This document shows, piece after piece, positions 25,591-35,462 of a DNA stretch of 64,000 nucleotides. Below the pieces are notes generated by a model, which was not told the origin of the DNA, did not search any database, and saw nothing but the letters and a program-made list of their open reading frames with translations. Made by a program: the position numbers and the translations under genes. The number at the start of each line of letters is the position of its first letter. Position 1 is the first letter of the stretch. The DNA lies in NCBI GenBank assembly GCA_021773435.1, contig JAJFKC010000010.1, positions 150,033-214,032 of the forward strand, given 5' to 3'. Source of the DNA: Porticoccaceae bacterium (GTDB lineage: Bacteria > Pseudomonadota > Gammaproteobacteria > Pseudomonadales > Porticoccaceae).

Positions 25591-26568
25591 ATGCAGCAAG
25601 ATCAGGCCGTCACCCCCGTCAAAAAACGGGTGCCAGAGGGATTACAAGGTTGTCGGCTGGATCAGGCCGCCGCCAAAGTGTTTCCCGAGTATTCTCGGTC
25701 ACGATTACAGCAGTGGATACGGGACGGTCGCTTAAGCGTTGATGGTAGGTCGGCGACTGTTCGCGAAAAGCTAGTGGGTGGTGAGTATCTGAGTTTGACC
25801 GCTGAGCCTGAAAGCTCAACCGAGTGGCAAGCGCAGCCATTGAATCTGGCAATTGTCTATGAGGACAGCGCCATCCTGGTGCTGAATAAACCGGCCAGTC
25901 TGGTGGTGCATCCCGGTGCCGGCAATCCCGATCAAACGCTGCTTAACGGATTGCTGCATCATTGCCCGCAATTAGCATCGATACCCCGCGCAGGCATTGT
26001 TCATCGCCTGGATAAAGATACCACCGGCCTGCTGGTCGTTGCCAAAACGCTCATTGCCCACAATAGCCTGGTAAAACAACTTAAAGCGCGTTCAGTGTCC
26101 CGCGAATATGAAGCCGTCGTGCAGGGCGAGCTATATCGCAGTGGCAGTGTCGACGAGGCTATCGGCAGACATCCGGTGGCAAGGATTCGTATGGCGGTAT
26201 TACCGAGAGGCGGTAAAGCGGCCAAAACCCATTATCGGGTGCTGACGACATTTCATGGGTACAGCCATCTCAGAGTCATTTTGGAAACCGGCCGAACCCA
26301 CCAAATTCGCGTGCATATGGCACACCTTGGTCACCCTCTAGTAGGTGATGCACTATATGGCGGACGTCTGCGTATACCGGCTGGTATTGACGAGCAACTG
26401 GCGAGCGCGATACGCAGCTTTGATCGTCAGGCGCTCCATGCCACACAACTAGCCCTGACTCATCCGGAGTCTGGTGAGCCAATGACCTGGCAGGTACCGT
26501 TGCCCGAGGATTTGGCTGATCTCCTGGCGCATTTTAGAGTAGACAATGATCGAGCCTCTCAGTCGTGA
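25591..26568 (+). CDS. rluD: 23S rRNA pseudouridine synthase RluD
   Basis: 325 residues. An N-terminal S4 domain (SRSRLQQWIRDGRLSVDG) and a RluA-type catalytic domain with the nucleophile Asp141 in HRLDKDTTGL; the RNA-binding GRTHQIRVHMAHLGHPLVGD is also seen. It makes pseudouridines in helix 69 of 23S rRNA. The stop overlaps the GTG start of pgeF (GTGA). Gene order bamD/rluD/pgeF is as in E. coli. Confidence 0.96.
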   Translation: MQQDQAVTPVKKRVPEGLQGCRLDQAAAKVFPEYSRSRLQQWIRDGRLSVDGRSATVREKLVGGEYLSLTAEPESSTEWQAQPLNLAIVYEDSAILVLNKPASLVVHPGAGNPDQTLLNGLLHHCPQLASIPRAGIVHRLDKDTTGLLVVAKTLIAHNSLVKQLKARSVSREYEAVVQGELYRSGSVDEAIGRHPVARIRMAVLPRGGKAAKTHYRVLTTFHGYSHLRVILETGRTHQIRVHMAHLGHPLVGDALYGGRLRIPAGIDEQLASAIRSFDRQALHATQLALTHPESGEPMTWQVPLPEDLADLLAHFRVDNDRASQS

Positions 26569-27362
26569 ATGTCGCTGCAGGTGACGCTTTCTCGATTCTA
26601 GACCCCACCTGGCCACTGGCCACCGGCGTGCGAAGCGTTATTACCACACGTCATACGGGTGTGGCTGGGAGTAACATTTTTGATGAAAAGTTGCTGGGAT
26701 TATCCGCATCAATTCCCGATGATTCTGACGAAGCCCACACTGTGCAACAGGCACGCTCGCAGTTAGCCGGGGATCTGGGCCTGAATTTGCCACCTCAATG
26801 GTTGCAACAGGCGCACGGTGCCGAAGCCATAGAAGCATCTGCAAACGGCAAAATAGCGCTTGCCGATGCAACTTTCACTCGCGAAACAGGTTTGGCCTGC
26901 GCGGTGTTGACCGCTGATTGTCTGCCCATATTGGTCAGCGCGAAAGACGCTTCAATTGTGGCGGCCATCCATGCCGGGTGGCGGGGACTGGCTAGTGGTA
27001 TTGTCGGAGCAACACTCTCCGAGTTAGAGGTCGATGCTCGGGAACTGATGGTTTATCTCGGCCCCGCCATCTGCGCACAACACTTTGAGGTTGGTCGGGA
27101 AGTTCGACAGGCGTTTTTAGCTGGCTGCATGGCTGATCTTAAATCGTCTCTGGTGAGCAGATGTTTTCGGCCATCAGATGTAAAACCGGGGCATTACTTT
27201 GCAGATCTTTATGCGTTAGCACGTGCCCAGCTTCGCGCTTTGGGTGTTATCGATATATATGGCGGCGGATATTGTACCTTCGACCAGACCTCGTTGTTTT
27301 ATTCCCACCGGCGGAGTGGTGATGTCGGCAGAATGGCGAGTCTTATCTGGATTGAATCTTAG
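26565..27362 (+). CDS. pgeF: PgeF/YfiH family (laccase-domain) peptidoglycan editing factor
   Basis: 265 residues. Starts with GTG at 26565, coupled to rluD. Motifs of the copper-oxidase-like family are LTADCLPILVS, AIHAGWRGLASGI and LGPAICAQHFEVG, with Cys/His ligands. The family was first described as polyphenol oxidases; in E. coli YfiH/PgeF removes wrongly incorporated serine from peptidoglycan precursors. Confidence 0.93.
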   Translation: MNVAAGDAFSILDPTWPLATGVRSVITTRHTGVAGSNIFDEKLLGLSASIPDDSDEAHTVQQARSQLAGDLGLNLPPQWLQQAHGAEAIEASANGKIALADATFTRETGLACAVLTADCLPILVSAKDASIVAAIHAGWRGLASGIVGATLSELEVDARELMVYLGPAICAQHFEVGREVRQAFLAGCMADLKSSLVSRCFRPSDVKPGHYFADLYALARAQLRALGVIDIYGGGYCTFDQTSLFYSHRRSGDVGRMASLIWIES

Positions 27363-27415
27363 GATGGCTCGAAACTAAGTATGAATCTAATGTTAGATTG
27401 CCAGGTATTTATGGC

Positions 27416-27994
27416 CTAGCGTTTATGGCGACGAATCAGATCGGTTCTCACCGGGAATATACCGGCCTTCCGGTCGGCAAAGAAATGTTCCAGGGTCGTT
27501 TTTACAGACGGAAAAGCGATGTCCGACCAGGGGATGTCTTCCTCACGAAACAGTTCAACCTCAAGGGATTCTATACCTGGTGAGAACTCGGGCTTGGCCA
27601 GTTGGCCTCGATAAAATATATAGACCTGATTAATATGGGGAATATCAATCATGGTGTAAAGTTCAAGGGCATGCAGGGCTACATTGGCTTCTTCCATGCT
27701 CTCCCGCTCGGCACCTTCCAGGGTTGTCTCACCGTTTTCCATAAACCCGGCAGGTAGTGTCCAGTAGCCATAGGCAGGTTCAATGGCGCGCCGACAAAGC
27801 AGAACCTTATCGTCATAAACCGGCAAGCTGCCGGCTATAATGCAGGGGTTTTGATAGTGCACCGTATCGCAGACATTGCAGACATGACGGTGCCGATCAT
27901 CTCCCTCGGGAATTCGTTGACTCACGGCCTCGCCGCAGGCGCTACAATATTTCAAGGTCAGGGTTTCCCTGATAAAGACAAACCATTTAAACAA
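27416..27994 (-). CDS. NUDIX hydrolase with N-terminal zinc ribbon
   Basis: 192 residues in the longest frame. A zinc-ribbon (CSACG ... HVCNVCDTVHYQNP) precedes a NUDIX box, GFMENGETTLEGAERESMEE. This is the NudC-like architecture of pyrophosphohydrolases acting on nucleotide cofactors; the NAD-specific motif of true NudC is not obvious. The start is uncertain: a TTG at 27955 (reading LKYCSACG) would match the usual beginning of the family better than the ATG at 27994. Confidence 0.85.
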   Translation of the reverse strand: MFKWFVFIRETLTLKYCSACGEAVSQRIPEGDDRHRHVCNVCDTVHYQNPCIIAGSLPVYDDKVLLCRRAIEPAYGYWTLPAGFMENGETTLEGAERESMEEANVALHALELYTMIDIPHINQVYIFYRGQLAKPEFSPGIESLEVELFREEDIPWSDIAFPSVKTTLEHFFADRKAGIFPVRTDLIRRHKR

Positions 27995-28199
27995 TATGAA
28001 GATACCTTGTACAGGCTGTCAATGTGCAAGTGTTCAATTCGAAAAAAGCGTGATTAGCACGGCTTGAAAGGTTTACCATTCGATGCTGCGATGGCTGGCT
28101 ATTTTTATGGGTGCCCACAGACTTGATTTGTGGGATTTATCTTCGGCAAGCAGTTGTTTCACGTTGCCTTGCCAACATACGCTTATTAAGGAGCGATAA

Positions 28200-28727
28200 A
28201 TGATTTATCAGTTCGAAGATCGAGTGCCGGTGATTGGCAAAGATGTATTTGTTGCCGACAGTGCAGATGTCATAGGCTTGGTCGAATTGGGTGACAATGC
28301 CAGCGTCTGGTTTAACGCTGTGCTGAGGGGTGATACCGACCTGATTTCGGTAGGTGCGGGCAGCAATGTTCAGGACAACGCGGTTTTACACACTGACCCA
28401 GGGATGCCGGCAATTATCGGAAGTAATGTCACCATCGGTCACTGCGCCATGGTGCACGGTTGCGAAATTGGCGATAACACTTTAGTTGGCATAAGTTCGG
28501 TCATACTCAGTGGTGCTAAAATTGGCAACAACTGCCTAATTGGCGCTAATGCCCTGGTGCCGGAGGGCATGGTGATATCGGATAACTCAATGGTCCTGGG
28601 TACGCCTGCCAAAGTAGTGCGGGAGCTGGACGAACAAATGGTCAAGATGTTACGGGGCTCCTCACAAATATATATAGAAAAAGCGGCGCTGTTCAGAACT
28701 CGGCTTAAAGTAATTTCAACTAGCTGA
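28200..28727 (+). CDS. Gamma-carbonic anhydrase family (left-handed beta-helix) protein
   Basis: 175 residues built of hexapeptide repeats. The three histidines expected for a metal site are in VLHTDPG and [18 protein letters not shown]. Members (YrdA, PaaY, CaiE types) are trimers with carbonic-anhydrase-like metal sites or act as thioesterases; the substrate here is unknown. A strong AAGGAGCGATAA ribosome binding site precedes the ATG. The DUF1289 gene follows 26 bases on. Confidence 0.9.
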   Translation: MIYQFEDRVPVIGKDVFVADSADVIGLVELGDNASVWFNAVLRGDTDLISVGAGSNVQDNAVLHTDPGMPAIIGSNVTIGHCAMVHGCEIGDNTLVGISSVILSGAKIGNNCLIGANALVPEGMVISDNSMVLGTPAKVVRELDEQMVKMLRGSSQIYIEKAALFRTRLKVISTS

Positions 28728-28753
28728 CTACTTATTAGCATAGGAGTTAGCTT

Positions 28754-28948
28754 ATGAGCGAAAACCCCACAATACCGTCACCCTGCGTGTCGATTTGCTT
28801 GTTGGACAAACAAGACATATGTCGAGGTTGTTATAGAAGTGGCGAAGAGATTCGCGGCTGGATAATGATGTCCGATGTCGAGCGTCTCGAAGTATTAAAC
28901 TTCGCGCGCAAGCGTAGTCAGTATGGTAACCCCTTTGCGGCTGGCTGA
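28754..28948 (+). CDS. DUF1289 small cysteine-rich protein
   Basis: 64 residues with the four-cysteine pattern PCVSICLLDKQDICRGCYRS and then the IRGWIMMSDVERLEVL block typical of DUF1289. It probably binds a metal ion; the function is unknown. Good TAGGAGTTAGCTT site before the ATG. Confidence 0.9.
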   Translation: MSENPTIPSPCVSICLLDKQDICRGCYRSGEEIRGWIMMSDVERLEVLNFARKRSQYGNPFAAG

Positions 28949-29028
28949 AAGCGTTGAAATTGTAGTGGCTGAATACTCACATACACTGTTTGAAACTTAC
29001 ATACACTGAAACGACAAACACTTTAAAA

Positions 29029-30315
29029 TTAATCGACCATGTGTGGTGCCGGTTCTTTGCGCCAGGCTTTGATAGTAGAAACCATTTTTTCTGAAAGCGC
29101 CAGAATTTCAAAATGGTAATTGCCCAGAGTAAAGCTGGCCCTCGCATCGGGGAAGCTTTCCAGTTGCTCAAGGGCGAGACCGTTGAGTGTTTTGGGGCCA
29201 TCAAGGGGTAACTCCCAATTGGTGGTTTTGTTAATTTCCAGAATAGTGACGCTGCCGTCGATTACAAAACTGCCATCCGGCTGGAGGGCGATTTCGTCCT
29301 CTGGTTGCATTTGGTTAGTTGTATATTCGCCGACAATCTCTTCGAGAATGTCATCCAGTGTTGCCAGCCCATCGACCTCGCCATATTCATCGACAACCAG
29401 GCCAATCCGGCGTCTGTTTTTCTGGAAATTAATCAACTGCAAATTTAGCGGCGTTTCAGCGGGGATAAAATAGGTGTCCCGTGCAAAGCGCTTCAGCGAT
29501 TCTTTCGTTAGCGAATGCTCGCCACCACGTAGTAGACGATTGACCCGGCGCATATGCAAAAAGCCGTGAACCTGGCTGATATCGCCACTGTATACCGGCA
29601 GCCGCGTGTGTTCAGTGTTAACAATTTGCTCAATCAGTTCGTCCAGAGGGTCATCCAGATTCAGGCCGATAATTTCGTTACGTGGCACCATGATGTGATT
29701 AACCGTAACCCGCTCGAGGTCGAGTATACCGAGCAACATGTTTTGATCGCGAAAGGGGATATCTTCATCGGTGGATTCGTCAACGACGGTTCTTAACTCA
29801 TCGCTGTTGAGACTATCGTTAGCTTTTTTATTCGGATTAAAACCCAGTAGACGAACCAGAGCGTTGGACATGTGATTGACGATCCAGACCAACGGGTAAA
29901 AAAGCTTCAGCAAAGGTTTAAGCACATGACTGGCTGGGAAAGCCACCTGTTCAGGATGCAGCGCCGCAATAGTTTTTGGCGTTACCTCTGAAAAAATAAG
30001 TATAGCCAGCGTCAACGCCACCGTTGCTACTGCGATACCAATCTCCGGCCCAAATAGCCGGGTACAGATAATAGATGCGGTGATGGAGGCAAGAATATTC
30101 ACAGCGTTATTGCCGATGAGAATAATGCCGATTAATCGATCAGGACGCTTTAACAGGTGGCGGGCACGGCGGGCACCGCTATGTTTTTTTGCGAGGTGTT
30201 TTAAGCGATAACGGTTGAGCGTCATCATGCCGGTTTCTGAACCGGAGAAGAATGCAGAGACGATCAGTAAGCAAACCAACAGGCTGGACAACAGCCATAA
30301 AGGAGCATCGTTCAA
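29029..30315 (-). CDS. HlyC/CorC (CNNM) family transporter, YfjD/CorB-like
   Basis: 428 residues. A DUF21 membrane domain (segments around 8-26, 60-82, 98-115 and 128-148) precedes two CBS domains (HIMVPRNEIIGLNLD, HTRLPVYSGD) and a C-terminal CorC_HlyC domain (PDGSFVIDGSVTILEINK). The family exports or regulates magnesium/cobalt. It lies next to the YpjD gene and ffh, as often in gammaproteobacteria. Confidence 0.92.
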   Translation of the reverse strand: MNDAPLWLLSSLLVCLLIVSAFFSGSETGMMTLNRYRLKHLAKKHSGARRARHLLKRPDRLIGIILIGNNAVNILASITASIICTRLFGPEIGIAVATVALTLAILIFSEVTPKTIAALHPEQVAFPASHVLKPLLKLFYPLVWIVNHMSNALVRLLGFNPNKKANDSLNSDELRTVVDESTDEDIPFRDQNMLLGILDLERVTVNHIMVPRNEIIGLNLDDPLDELIEQIVNTEHTRLPVYSGDISQVHGFLHMRRVNRLLRGGEHSLTKESLKRFARDTYFIPAETPLNLQLINFQKNRRRIGLVVDEYGEVDGLATLDDILEEIVGEYTTNQMQPEDEIALQPDGSFVIDGSVTILEINKTTNWELPLDGPKTLNGLALEQLESFPDARASFTLGNYHFEILALSEKMVSTIKAWRKEPAPHMVD

Positions 30316-30459
30316 AGCGGGGCGAACCTCGCGCAGTTCAAGACAGCTTATGGTGTATCAGATTGTGCTTAATAACAACTGGTGTGTGGTTGGTTTTATA
30401 TGGGCGTAATATTATCTGCTTTTATGCCGGGTACCTACCTGCTTTGGCGGCTAAGATGA

Positions 30460-31299
30460 TCACAGTAAAACTTCGAGAACAAACTTTGATCCCCAAAAGG
30501 CGAGCATCAGGGCAATAAAGCCCGTCAGAGTCCACAGGGCGGCAGTTTTTCCCCGCCAACCCAGCTTGAACCGGCCCCACAATAATGTCGCATAGACCAG
30601 CCAGGCGACCAGTGAAAACACGGTTTTATGGGCCAGGTGTTGGGCAAAGAAATCCTCAATAAATATAAAGCCTGTTACCAGTGCCAGGGTCAGCAACACA
30701 AAGCCAGTGGCAACCAGGCTGAACATCAACATTTCCATGGTCTGCATGGGCGGCAATACACGTAGCAAACCGCCGGTGTGATGCTGGTGCAATTGATGAT
30801 TTTGATAGGCCAGAAACAACGCTTCAAGGGCCGCAATTGTCATCAAACTGTAAGCCACAATAGACAGCAACACATGGAAACCAAGGCCCAGGGTGAGTGC
30901 CTTGCCGGGGTGGGTGTTATCGATAAAAAAAATCGAGATCAGGATCATCGTTACGGTGGCCGGAAACAGCAGTAAAAACAGGTTTTCCAGGGGTTGGCGA
31001 AGGCTGCCGATAATGACAATCAAGTTGATAACAAAAAGTGTTGCCAAAGAGATAGGCATCAAACTGAAGTCGAGGCCCTCATGGCTTATCAACTGACCCC
31101 AACTGAGGTTAAAGTGAGCAAGCAATGCACAGACGGCCACTGCTCCACCAACAAAGCGGCTAAGCCGGCCGCTCAAATCTTGATCAGCGTCAGTGGTTAA
31201 CCCCAGGTTCGCCTGAGGTCGCAAGACCTGCGCCAATTGCAATGCGAATGCGCACAGGTACAGCACAACAGCGAGTATTCCACTGATCAAAACAGTCAT
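30460..31299 (-). CDS. Cytochrome c assembly (CcsA/YpjD) family inner-membrane protein
   Basis: 279 residues with about eight membrane helices spread over the whole length. The blocks GLGFHVLLSIVAYSLMTIAALEA and HKTVFSLVAWLVYATLLWGRFKLGWRGK fit the CcsA/YpjD (HemX-like) family. The family relates to heme handling, but YpjD itself has no proven role. Divergent from ffh, with 111 bases between. Confidence 0.92.
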   Translation of the reverse strand: MTVLISGILAVVLYLCAFALQLAQVLRPQANLGLTTDADQDLSGRLSRFVGGAVAVCALLAHFNLSWGQLISHEGLDFSLMPISLATLFVINLIVIIGSLRQPLENLFLLLFPATVTMILISIFFIDNTHPGKALTLGLGFHVLLSIVAYSLMTIAALEALFLAYQNHQLHQHHTGGLLRVLPPMQTMEMLMFSLVATGFVLLTLALVTGFIFIEDFFAQHLAHKTVFSLVAWLVYATLLWGRFKLGWRGKTAALWTLTGFIALMLAFWGSKFVLEVLL

Positions 31300-31410
31300 A
31301 GTCCAGCAATATTCCAGTTAGCGGGGCAGTTTGTCATACAAATTAGGGGCAGCAAAGCGTGGACCTGGAGTATACTCTTGAGCCAATCAATCTGCTGGAT
31401 TTGAATAGTT

Positions 31411-32790
31411 ATGGCAATGTTCGAAAGTCTCAGTGATCGGCTGTCGCAAAGCCTGCGTAAGGTAACTGGCAAGGCGGCACTGAGCGACGATAATATTCAG
31501 GAAACCCTGCGTGAAGTACGCATGGCCTTACTGGAAGCTGATGTCGCGCTGCCCGTCGTCAAGATATTTATCGATCAGGTCAGAGAGCGAGCTATAGGCC
31601 AGGAAGTCGCCAGAAGCCTGGACCCCGGTCAACAGTTCCTCAAAATTGTTCAGCAACAACTCGAACAGGTTATGGGTTCGAGCAACGAGAGCCTCGATTT
31701 AGCCGCTCAGCCGCCAGCGGTAATTTTGATGGCAGGGTTGCAGGGTGCGGGTAAGACTACCTCCGTTGCCAAGCTAGCGCGCCATCTTCAGGAGCGCGAA
31801 AAGAAAAAAGTCATGGTGGTCAGTGCCGATGTTTATCGCCCAGCCGCTATTGAGCAGTTGCGCACTTTGGCTGAAGAGATAAATGCCGAGTATTTCCCCA
31901 GTGACATTGAGCAGAAGCCGGTCGACATCGTTATTGCGGCATTATCTGAAGCGAAAAAACGTTTTGCCGATGTCCTGATTGTCGATACCGCCGGCAGGCT
32001 TCATGTCGATGATGTGCTGATGGATGAAATCAGACAATTACACGGTGCCATCCAGCCTGTCGAAACCCTGTTTGTTATCGATGCAATGATCGGCCAGGAT
32101 GCGGTCAATACTGCTAAAGCGTTCAACGATGCGCTCCCCTTGACCGGCGTTGTTCTCACTAAAGTCGATGGCGATGCACGGGGCGGCGCGGCGCTATCGG
32201 TTCGCCAGGTCACCGGTAAACCTATCAAATTTCTCGGCGTCGGTGAAAAGACCGACGCTTTGGAGCCATTTCATCCCGATCGTATTGCCTCCCGAATTCT
32301 GGGTATGGGTGATGTGCTGTCACTGATTGAGGATGTAGAGCGTAAGGTCGATCAGAAGAAAGCCGAAAAGCTGATCAAAAAAGTCCAGAAAGGCAAGAGG
32401 TTTGATCTGGAAGATTTACGCGATCAGTTGCTGCAAATGCAAAACATGGGCGGCATGACCTCCATGCTCGATAAATTGCCGGGCATGGGCAATATGGCGC
32501 AAATGGCTGAGCAGGCCAATGTCACCTCACAATTTGGCCGCATGACGGTGATAATCGATTCCATGACCCCTGCGGAAAGGCGCAACCCGGCCTTGCTCAA
32601 TGGCTCGCGCAAACGCCGTATCACGTTGGGTTCAGGTTCGACCATTCAGGATTTGAATCGACTGTTAAAGCAGCACAAGCAGATGAGCAAAATGATGAAA
32701 CGTATGAAAGGCAAAGGCATGGCCAAAATGATGCGAGGTATGGAAGGTATGTTGCCGCCAGAGGGAGGTATGCCTCCGGGCCGTTTTTGA
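31411..32790 (+). CDS. ffh: Signal recognition particle protein Ffh
   Basis: 459 residues: N domain, G domain (P-loop GLQGAGKTTS at 109-118, DTAGRL, TKVDGDARGG) and a methionine-rich M domain from about residue 300 to the end (KQMSKMMKRMKGKGMAKMM) that holds signal sequences and 4.5S RNA. It targets membrane proteins to the Sec translocon. Confidence 0.98.
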   Translation: MAMFESLSDRLSQSLRKVTGKAALSDDNIQETLREVRMALLEADVALPVVKIFIDQVRERAIGQEVARSLDPGQQFLKIVQQQLEQVMGSSNESLDLAAQPPAVILMAGLQGAGKTTSVAKLARHLQEREKKKVMVVSADVYRPAAIEQLRTLAEEINAEYFPSDIEQKPVDIVIAALSEAKKRFADVLIVDTAGRLHVDDVLMDEIRQLHGAIQPVETLFVIDAMIGQDAVNTAKAFNDALPLTGVVLTKVDGDARGGAALSVRQVTGKPIKFLGVGEKTDALEPFHPDRIASRILGMGDVLSLIEDVERKVDQKKAEKLIKKVQKGKRFDLEDLRDQLLQMQNMGGMTSMLDKLPGMGNMAQMAEQANVTSQFGRMTVIIDSMTPAERRNPALLNGSRKRRITLGSGSTIQDLNRLLKQHKQMSKMMKRMKGKGMAKMMRGMEGMLPPEGGMPPGRF

Positions 32791-32946
32791 GCGTCTTTCT
32801 GGAATGGTAAGGTTTGGTCATTGCTGCAATATCCGGCACGGACATTGAGGCACCCAAAGATCGCACAATGCCCTGTTAGCATAACCGTTAGGTTAGCATT
32901 ATTTCCCGACTCTAAAGCAGTACAGAAAAATAGATGTTTCAGGGGA

Positions 32947-32975
32947 TTTTCATTAAGCGCTTATTAACGTAGAAT
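32947..32975 (+). promoter_or_regulatory. rpsP: Probable promoter of the rpsP-rimM-trmD-rplS block
   Basis: TTTTCA (32947-32952), a 17-bp spacer and TAGAAT (32970-32975), followed at once by the GC-rich stretch ACCGCGC, which is typical of stringently controlled ribosomal promoters. It would give a leader of about 165 bases. Confidence 0.45.
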
Positions 32976-33037
32976 ACCGCGCTTTTTTAGGGTCAGTGTT
33001 CAGTTACAGTGTTGAGGGTGGTTGGCTTATCAATAGG

Positions 33038-33067
33038 TAGCAGGTCGACAGATAGCAGGTCGACAGA
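33038..33067. repeat. Exact 15-bp tandem repeat in the rpsP leader
   Basis: TAGCAGGTCGACAGA occurs twice head to tail, 80 bases ahead of rpsP. Confidence 0.85.
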
Positions 33068-33147
33068 CACTGGGCTTTATAATAGGAATACACTGGCTAA
33101 AACGCTAACGGCGCATTTTGTAATTTAGCAATCGGAAGAAATATTTC

Positions 33148-33405
33148 ATGGTAACAATTCGTTTGGCACGGGGTGGTTCAAAAAAACGCCCATTTTATCA
33201 TCTAACCGTATGCGACAGCCGCAGATCCAGAGATGGCCGATATATTGAGAGGGTGGGATTTTTTAATCCCGGGGCTCGAGGTCAGGAAGAACGCCTGCGT
33301 ATAGATACGCCGCGCGTAGAACACTGGGTTAGTCAGGGCGCTGAACTATCTCAGCGCGTCGCTAGTCTGGTTAAAGAGGCAGGAGTGCAGACCGCTTCAG
33401 CCTGA
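33148..33405 (+). CDS. rpsP: 30S ribosomal protein bS16
   Basis: 85 residues with the family start [19 protein letters not shown] and [15 protein letters not shown] binder of 16S rRNA in early 30S assembly. First of the block with rimM, trmD and rplS, as in E. coli. Confidence 0.98.
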   Translation: MVTIRLARGGSKKRPFYHLTVCDSRRSRDGRYIERVGFFNPGARGQEERLRIDTPRVEHWVSQGAELSQRVASLVKEAGVQTASA

Positions 33406-33435
33406 CTGGGCACTGTGCGAATTGCTTGAAAGAAA

Positions 33436-34017
33436 GTGTCTATCAAGACAGACCGTAGTGCTAAATCGCTGAGCTTACCTGATCATTTGTTGGTGGTAGG
33501 GCGAATTGCCGGGGTTTACGGTATTAAAGGTTGGGTCAAGATAGATTCATCGACCCAGCCAAAAGAAAATATATTTGGCTATCAGCCCTGGTATGTGCCA
33601 GGCAAAAATGGCAAGCAGGCGTTGAAGATTGATGAATATCGCGCCCATGGTAAAGGCTACGTTGGTCATATCGTTGGTGTTGATGACCGTGATATTGCCC
33701 AGGGCTGGTGTCGAAAGGACATTTGCATAGAAAAAAGCCAGCTGCCGGATCTTGTTGATGATGAATGGTACTGGCATCAGCTAGAATACATGAAAGTTTA
33801 CAGTGTCGGCGTTGCGCTAGACGTGCCAGGCCAGCGAGTATTATTGGGCGAGGTTAGTGGAGTAATGGAGACCGGCTCCAACGATGTGCTGGTATTAAAA
33901 AGTTGTCCAGGCAGTATTGATGACCGAGAACGCATGGTTCCGTGGCTTGATGAGTTTTTACACAACATCGATATTGACCAGAAAGAGATTGAGGTCATTT
34001 GGGATCCGGATTTTTAA
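33436..34017 (+). CDS. rimM: Ribosome maturation factor RimM
   Basis: 193 residues from the GTG at 33436, preceded by GAAAG. An N-terminal beta-barrel (VVGRIAGVYGIKGWVKI) and a C-terminal PRC barrel (WYWHQLEYMKVYS, MVPWLDEFLHNID) are present. It assists 30S head assembly by binding uS19. Confidence 0.97.
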   Translation: MSIKTDRSAKSLSLPDHLLVVGRIAGVYGIKGWVKIDSSTQPKENIFGYQPWYVPGKNGKQALKIDEYRAHGKGYVGHIVGVDDRDIAQGWCRKDICIEKSQLPDLVDDEWYWHQLEYMKVYSVGVALDVPGQRVLLGEVSGVMETGSNDVLVLKSCPGSIDDRERMVPWLDEFLHNIDIDQKEIEVIWDPDF

Positions 34018-34032
34018 TACCGGTGCCGGCCT

Positions 34033-34088
34033 GTCAAGAACGTTAAGTCAAGACCATTTAGTCAAGACCATTTAGTCAAGACCGTTAA
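34033..34088. repeat. 14-bp tandem repeat, four copies, in the trmD leader
   Basis: Units GTCAAGAACGTTAA, GTCAAGACCATTTA, GTCAAGACCATTTA and GTCAAGACCGTTAA follow each other without gaps between rimM and trmD. A partial echo (TAAGAGTGGC, TAAGAGTAGC) continues up to the start codon. Confidence 0.9.
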
Positions 34089-34115
34089 ATTAAGAGTGGC
34101 TAAGAGTAGCTAAGC

Positions 34116-34898
34116 GTGAAACTAGCAATTGTCACTTTGTTTCCGGAAATGTTTGTCGCGCTGACTGACTATGGCGTTAGTGGTCGAGCCATCAGCAGGG
34201 GCATAGTGGATATCGGGTTATATAATCCCCGGGACTACGCAACGGATAAACACCAGACAGTGGATGACCGACCTTACGGCGGTGGTCCTGGCATGGTCAT
34301 GACTATTGAGCCTTTGCGCCAGGCGATAACGGCTGCTAGAAACTGGGCCGAGACTGATGTTAGTTATGGTGTAGAGACAAGAGTTATTTACATGTCACCG
34401 CAAGGCCGTTTACTCGATCAGGCGGCAGTCACTCACTTCGCTGAGCAAAGGTGCAATTGGGTGTTGGTAGCAGGACGCTACGAAGGAATAGATGAGCGTT
34501 TATTGGCCATGGAAGTCGATGAAGAGTGGTCAATAGGCGATTACGTGGTTAGTGGCGGTGAGCTGCCAGCAATGGTGCTGATTGATGCATTAATGCGTCA
34601 ATTACCGGGGGTTTTGGGTCATGATCAGTCGGCGGTTCAAGATTCATTTACCCAGGGCTTATTGGATTGCCCGCACTACACCCGGCCGGAAGAGTATCGG
34701 GGGCAGCGAGTACCAGATGTGTTGTTGTCGGGCGATCACGAACACATAAGACGCTGGCGTTTAAAGCAGTCGTTGGCCCGGACCAGACAGCGCAGGCCGG
34801 ATATTTTAACTGACATGTCGATGGATCAGGAGCTGAGTGAGCTATTTTCAGAGCTTCGTATATCAGAGCTTCGTAGCGAATCGGGCGAAAGCGAATAG
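34116..34898 (+). CDS. trmD: tRNA (guanine-37-N1)-methyltransferase TrmD
   Basis: 260 residues from the GTG at 34116. SPOUT trefoil-knot enzyme: [30 protein letters not shown] form the AdoMet knot; the conserved Asp is in VQDSF. It methylates G37 of tRNAs reading CCN, CUN and CGG. The last residues, [20 protein letters not shown], form a repeated tail that seems to come from a short DNA duplication near the stop. Confidence 0.97.
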   Translation: MKLAIVTLFPEMFVALTDYGVSGRAISRGIVDIGLYNPRDYATDKHQTVDDRPYGGGPGMVMTIEPLRQAITAARNWAETDVSYGVETRVIYMSPQGRLLDQAAVTHFAEQRCNWVLVAGRYEGIDERLLAMEVDEEWSIGDYVVSGGELPAMVLIDALMRQLPGVLGHDQSAVQDSFTQGLLDCPHYTRPEEYRGQRVPDVLLSGDHEHIRRWRLKQSLARTRQRRPDILTDMSMDQELSELFSELRISELRSESGESE

Positions 34899-35043
34899 GA
34901 AGGCGAATAGATCGGAATAAACAAGAAAACGAAATTAATATGAAACAAAAAAGAATAATATTGGTACAGAGTCAGTAATAGCAATAAACAAACATCAGTA
35001 AATTGGTCAAAATATCGACCATCGACCCAACCAGGAGCAGGTC

Positions 35044-35394
35044 ATGAGCAAAAACAATATTATCGCCGCGCTAGAAGCAGAGCAGATGAGTAAGGAGATT
35101 CCTGATTTTCGTCCCGGCGATACGGTGGTGGTCCAGGTTAAAGTGAAAGAGGGCGACCGGGAGCGCTTGCAGGCTTTTGAAGGCGTCGTTCTGGGCATAC
35201 GTAAGCGAGGTATTAACTCGGCTTTTACCGTACGCAAAATTTCTAGTGGTATCGGTGTCGAACGAACGTTTCAAACCTACAGCCCGTTGGTCGATAGCAT
35301 TACCATCAAGCGTCGCGGCGATGTTCGTCAGGCCAAGCTATATTATCTGCGGGAGCTTTCCGGTCGTGCGGCGCGTATCAAAGAAAAACTCTGA
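35044..35394 (+). CDS. rplS: 50S ribosomal protein bL19
   Basis: 116 residues with [33 protein letters not shown]; lies at the 30S-50S interface. AGGAGCAGGTC precedes the ATG. It closes the operon and is followed by a strong terminator. Confidence 0.98.
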   Translation: MSKNNIIAALEAEQMSKEIPDFRPGDTVVVQVKVKEGDRERLQAFEGVVLGIRKRGINSAFTVRKISSGIGVERTFQTYSPLVDSITIKRRGDVRQAKLYYLRELSGRAARIKEKL

Positions 35395-35436
35395 TAATGT
35401 TGCCGGTATGGTGAATGCCAATATATTTTGGTCTAT

Positions 35437-35462
35437 AAAAAAGCGGCTTAGGCCGCTTTTTT
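35437..35462 (+). terminator. Rho-independent terminator after rplS
   Basis: Stem of 11 pairs: AAAAAAGCGGC (35437-35447), loop TTAG, GCCGCTTTTTT (35452-35462), ending in a T-run. With A-run and T-run on both sides it could work in either direction. Confidence 0.88.

Larger units (their letters stand above)
32791..33147. other. Leader and promoter region between ffh and rpsP
   Basis: 357 bases without a gene. It holds the likely rpsP promoter (32947-32975) and a 15-bp tandem repeat (33038-33067). I see no clear terminator for ffh. Confidence 0.6.

Noticed and set aside
31371..31376. TATACT as the -10 box of an ffh promoter
   Set aside because: No acceptable -35 box is found at 16 to 18 bases; not listed as a promoter.
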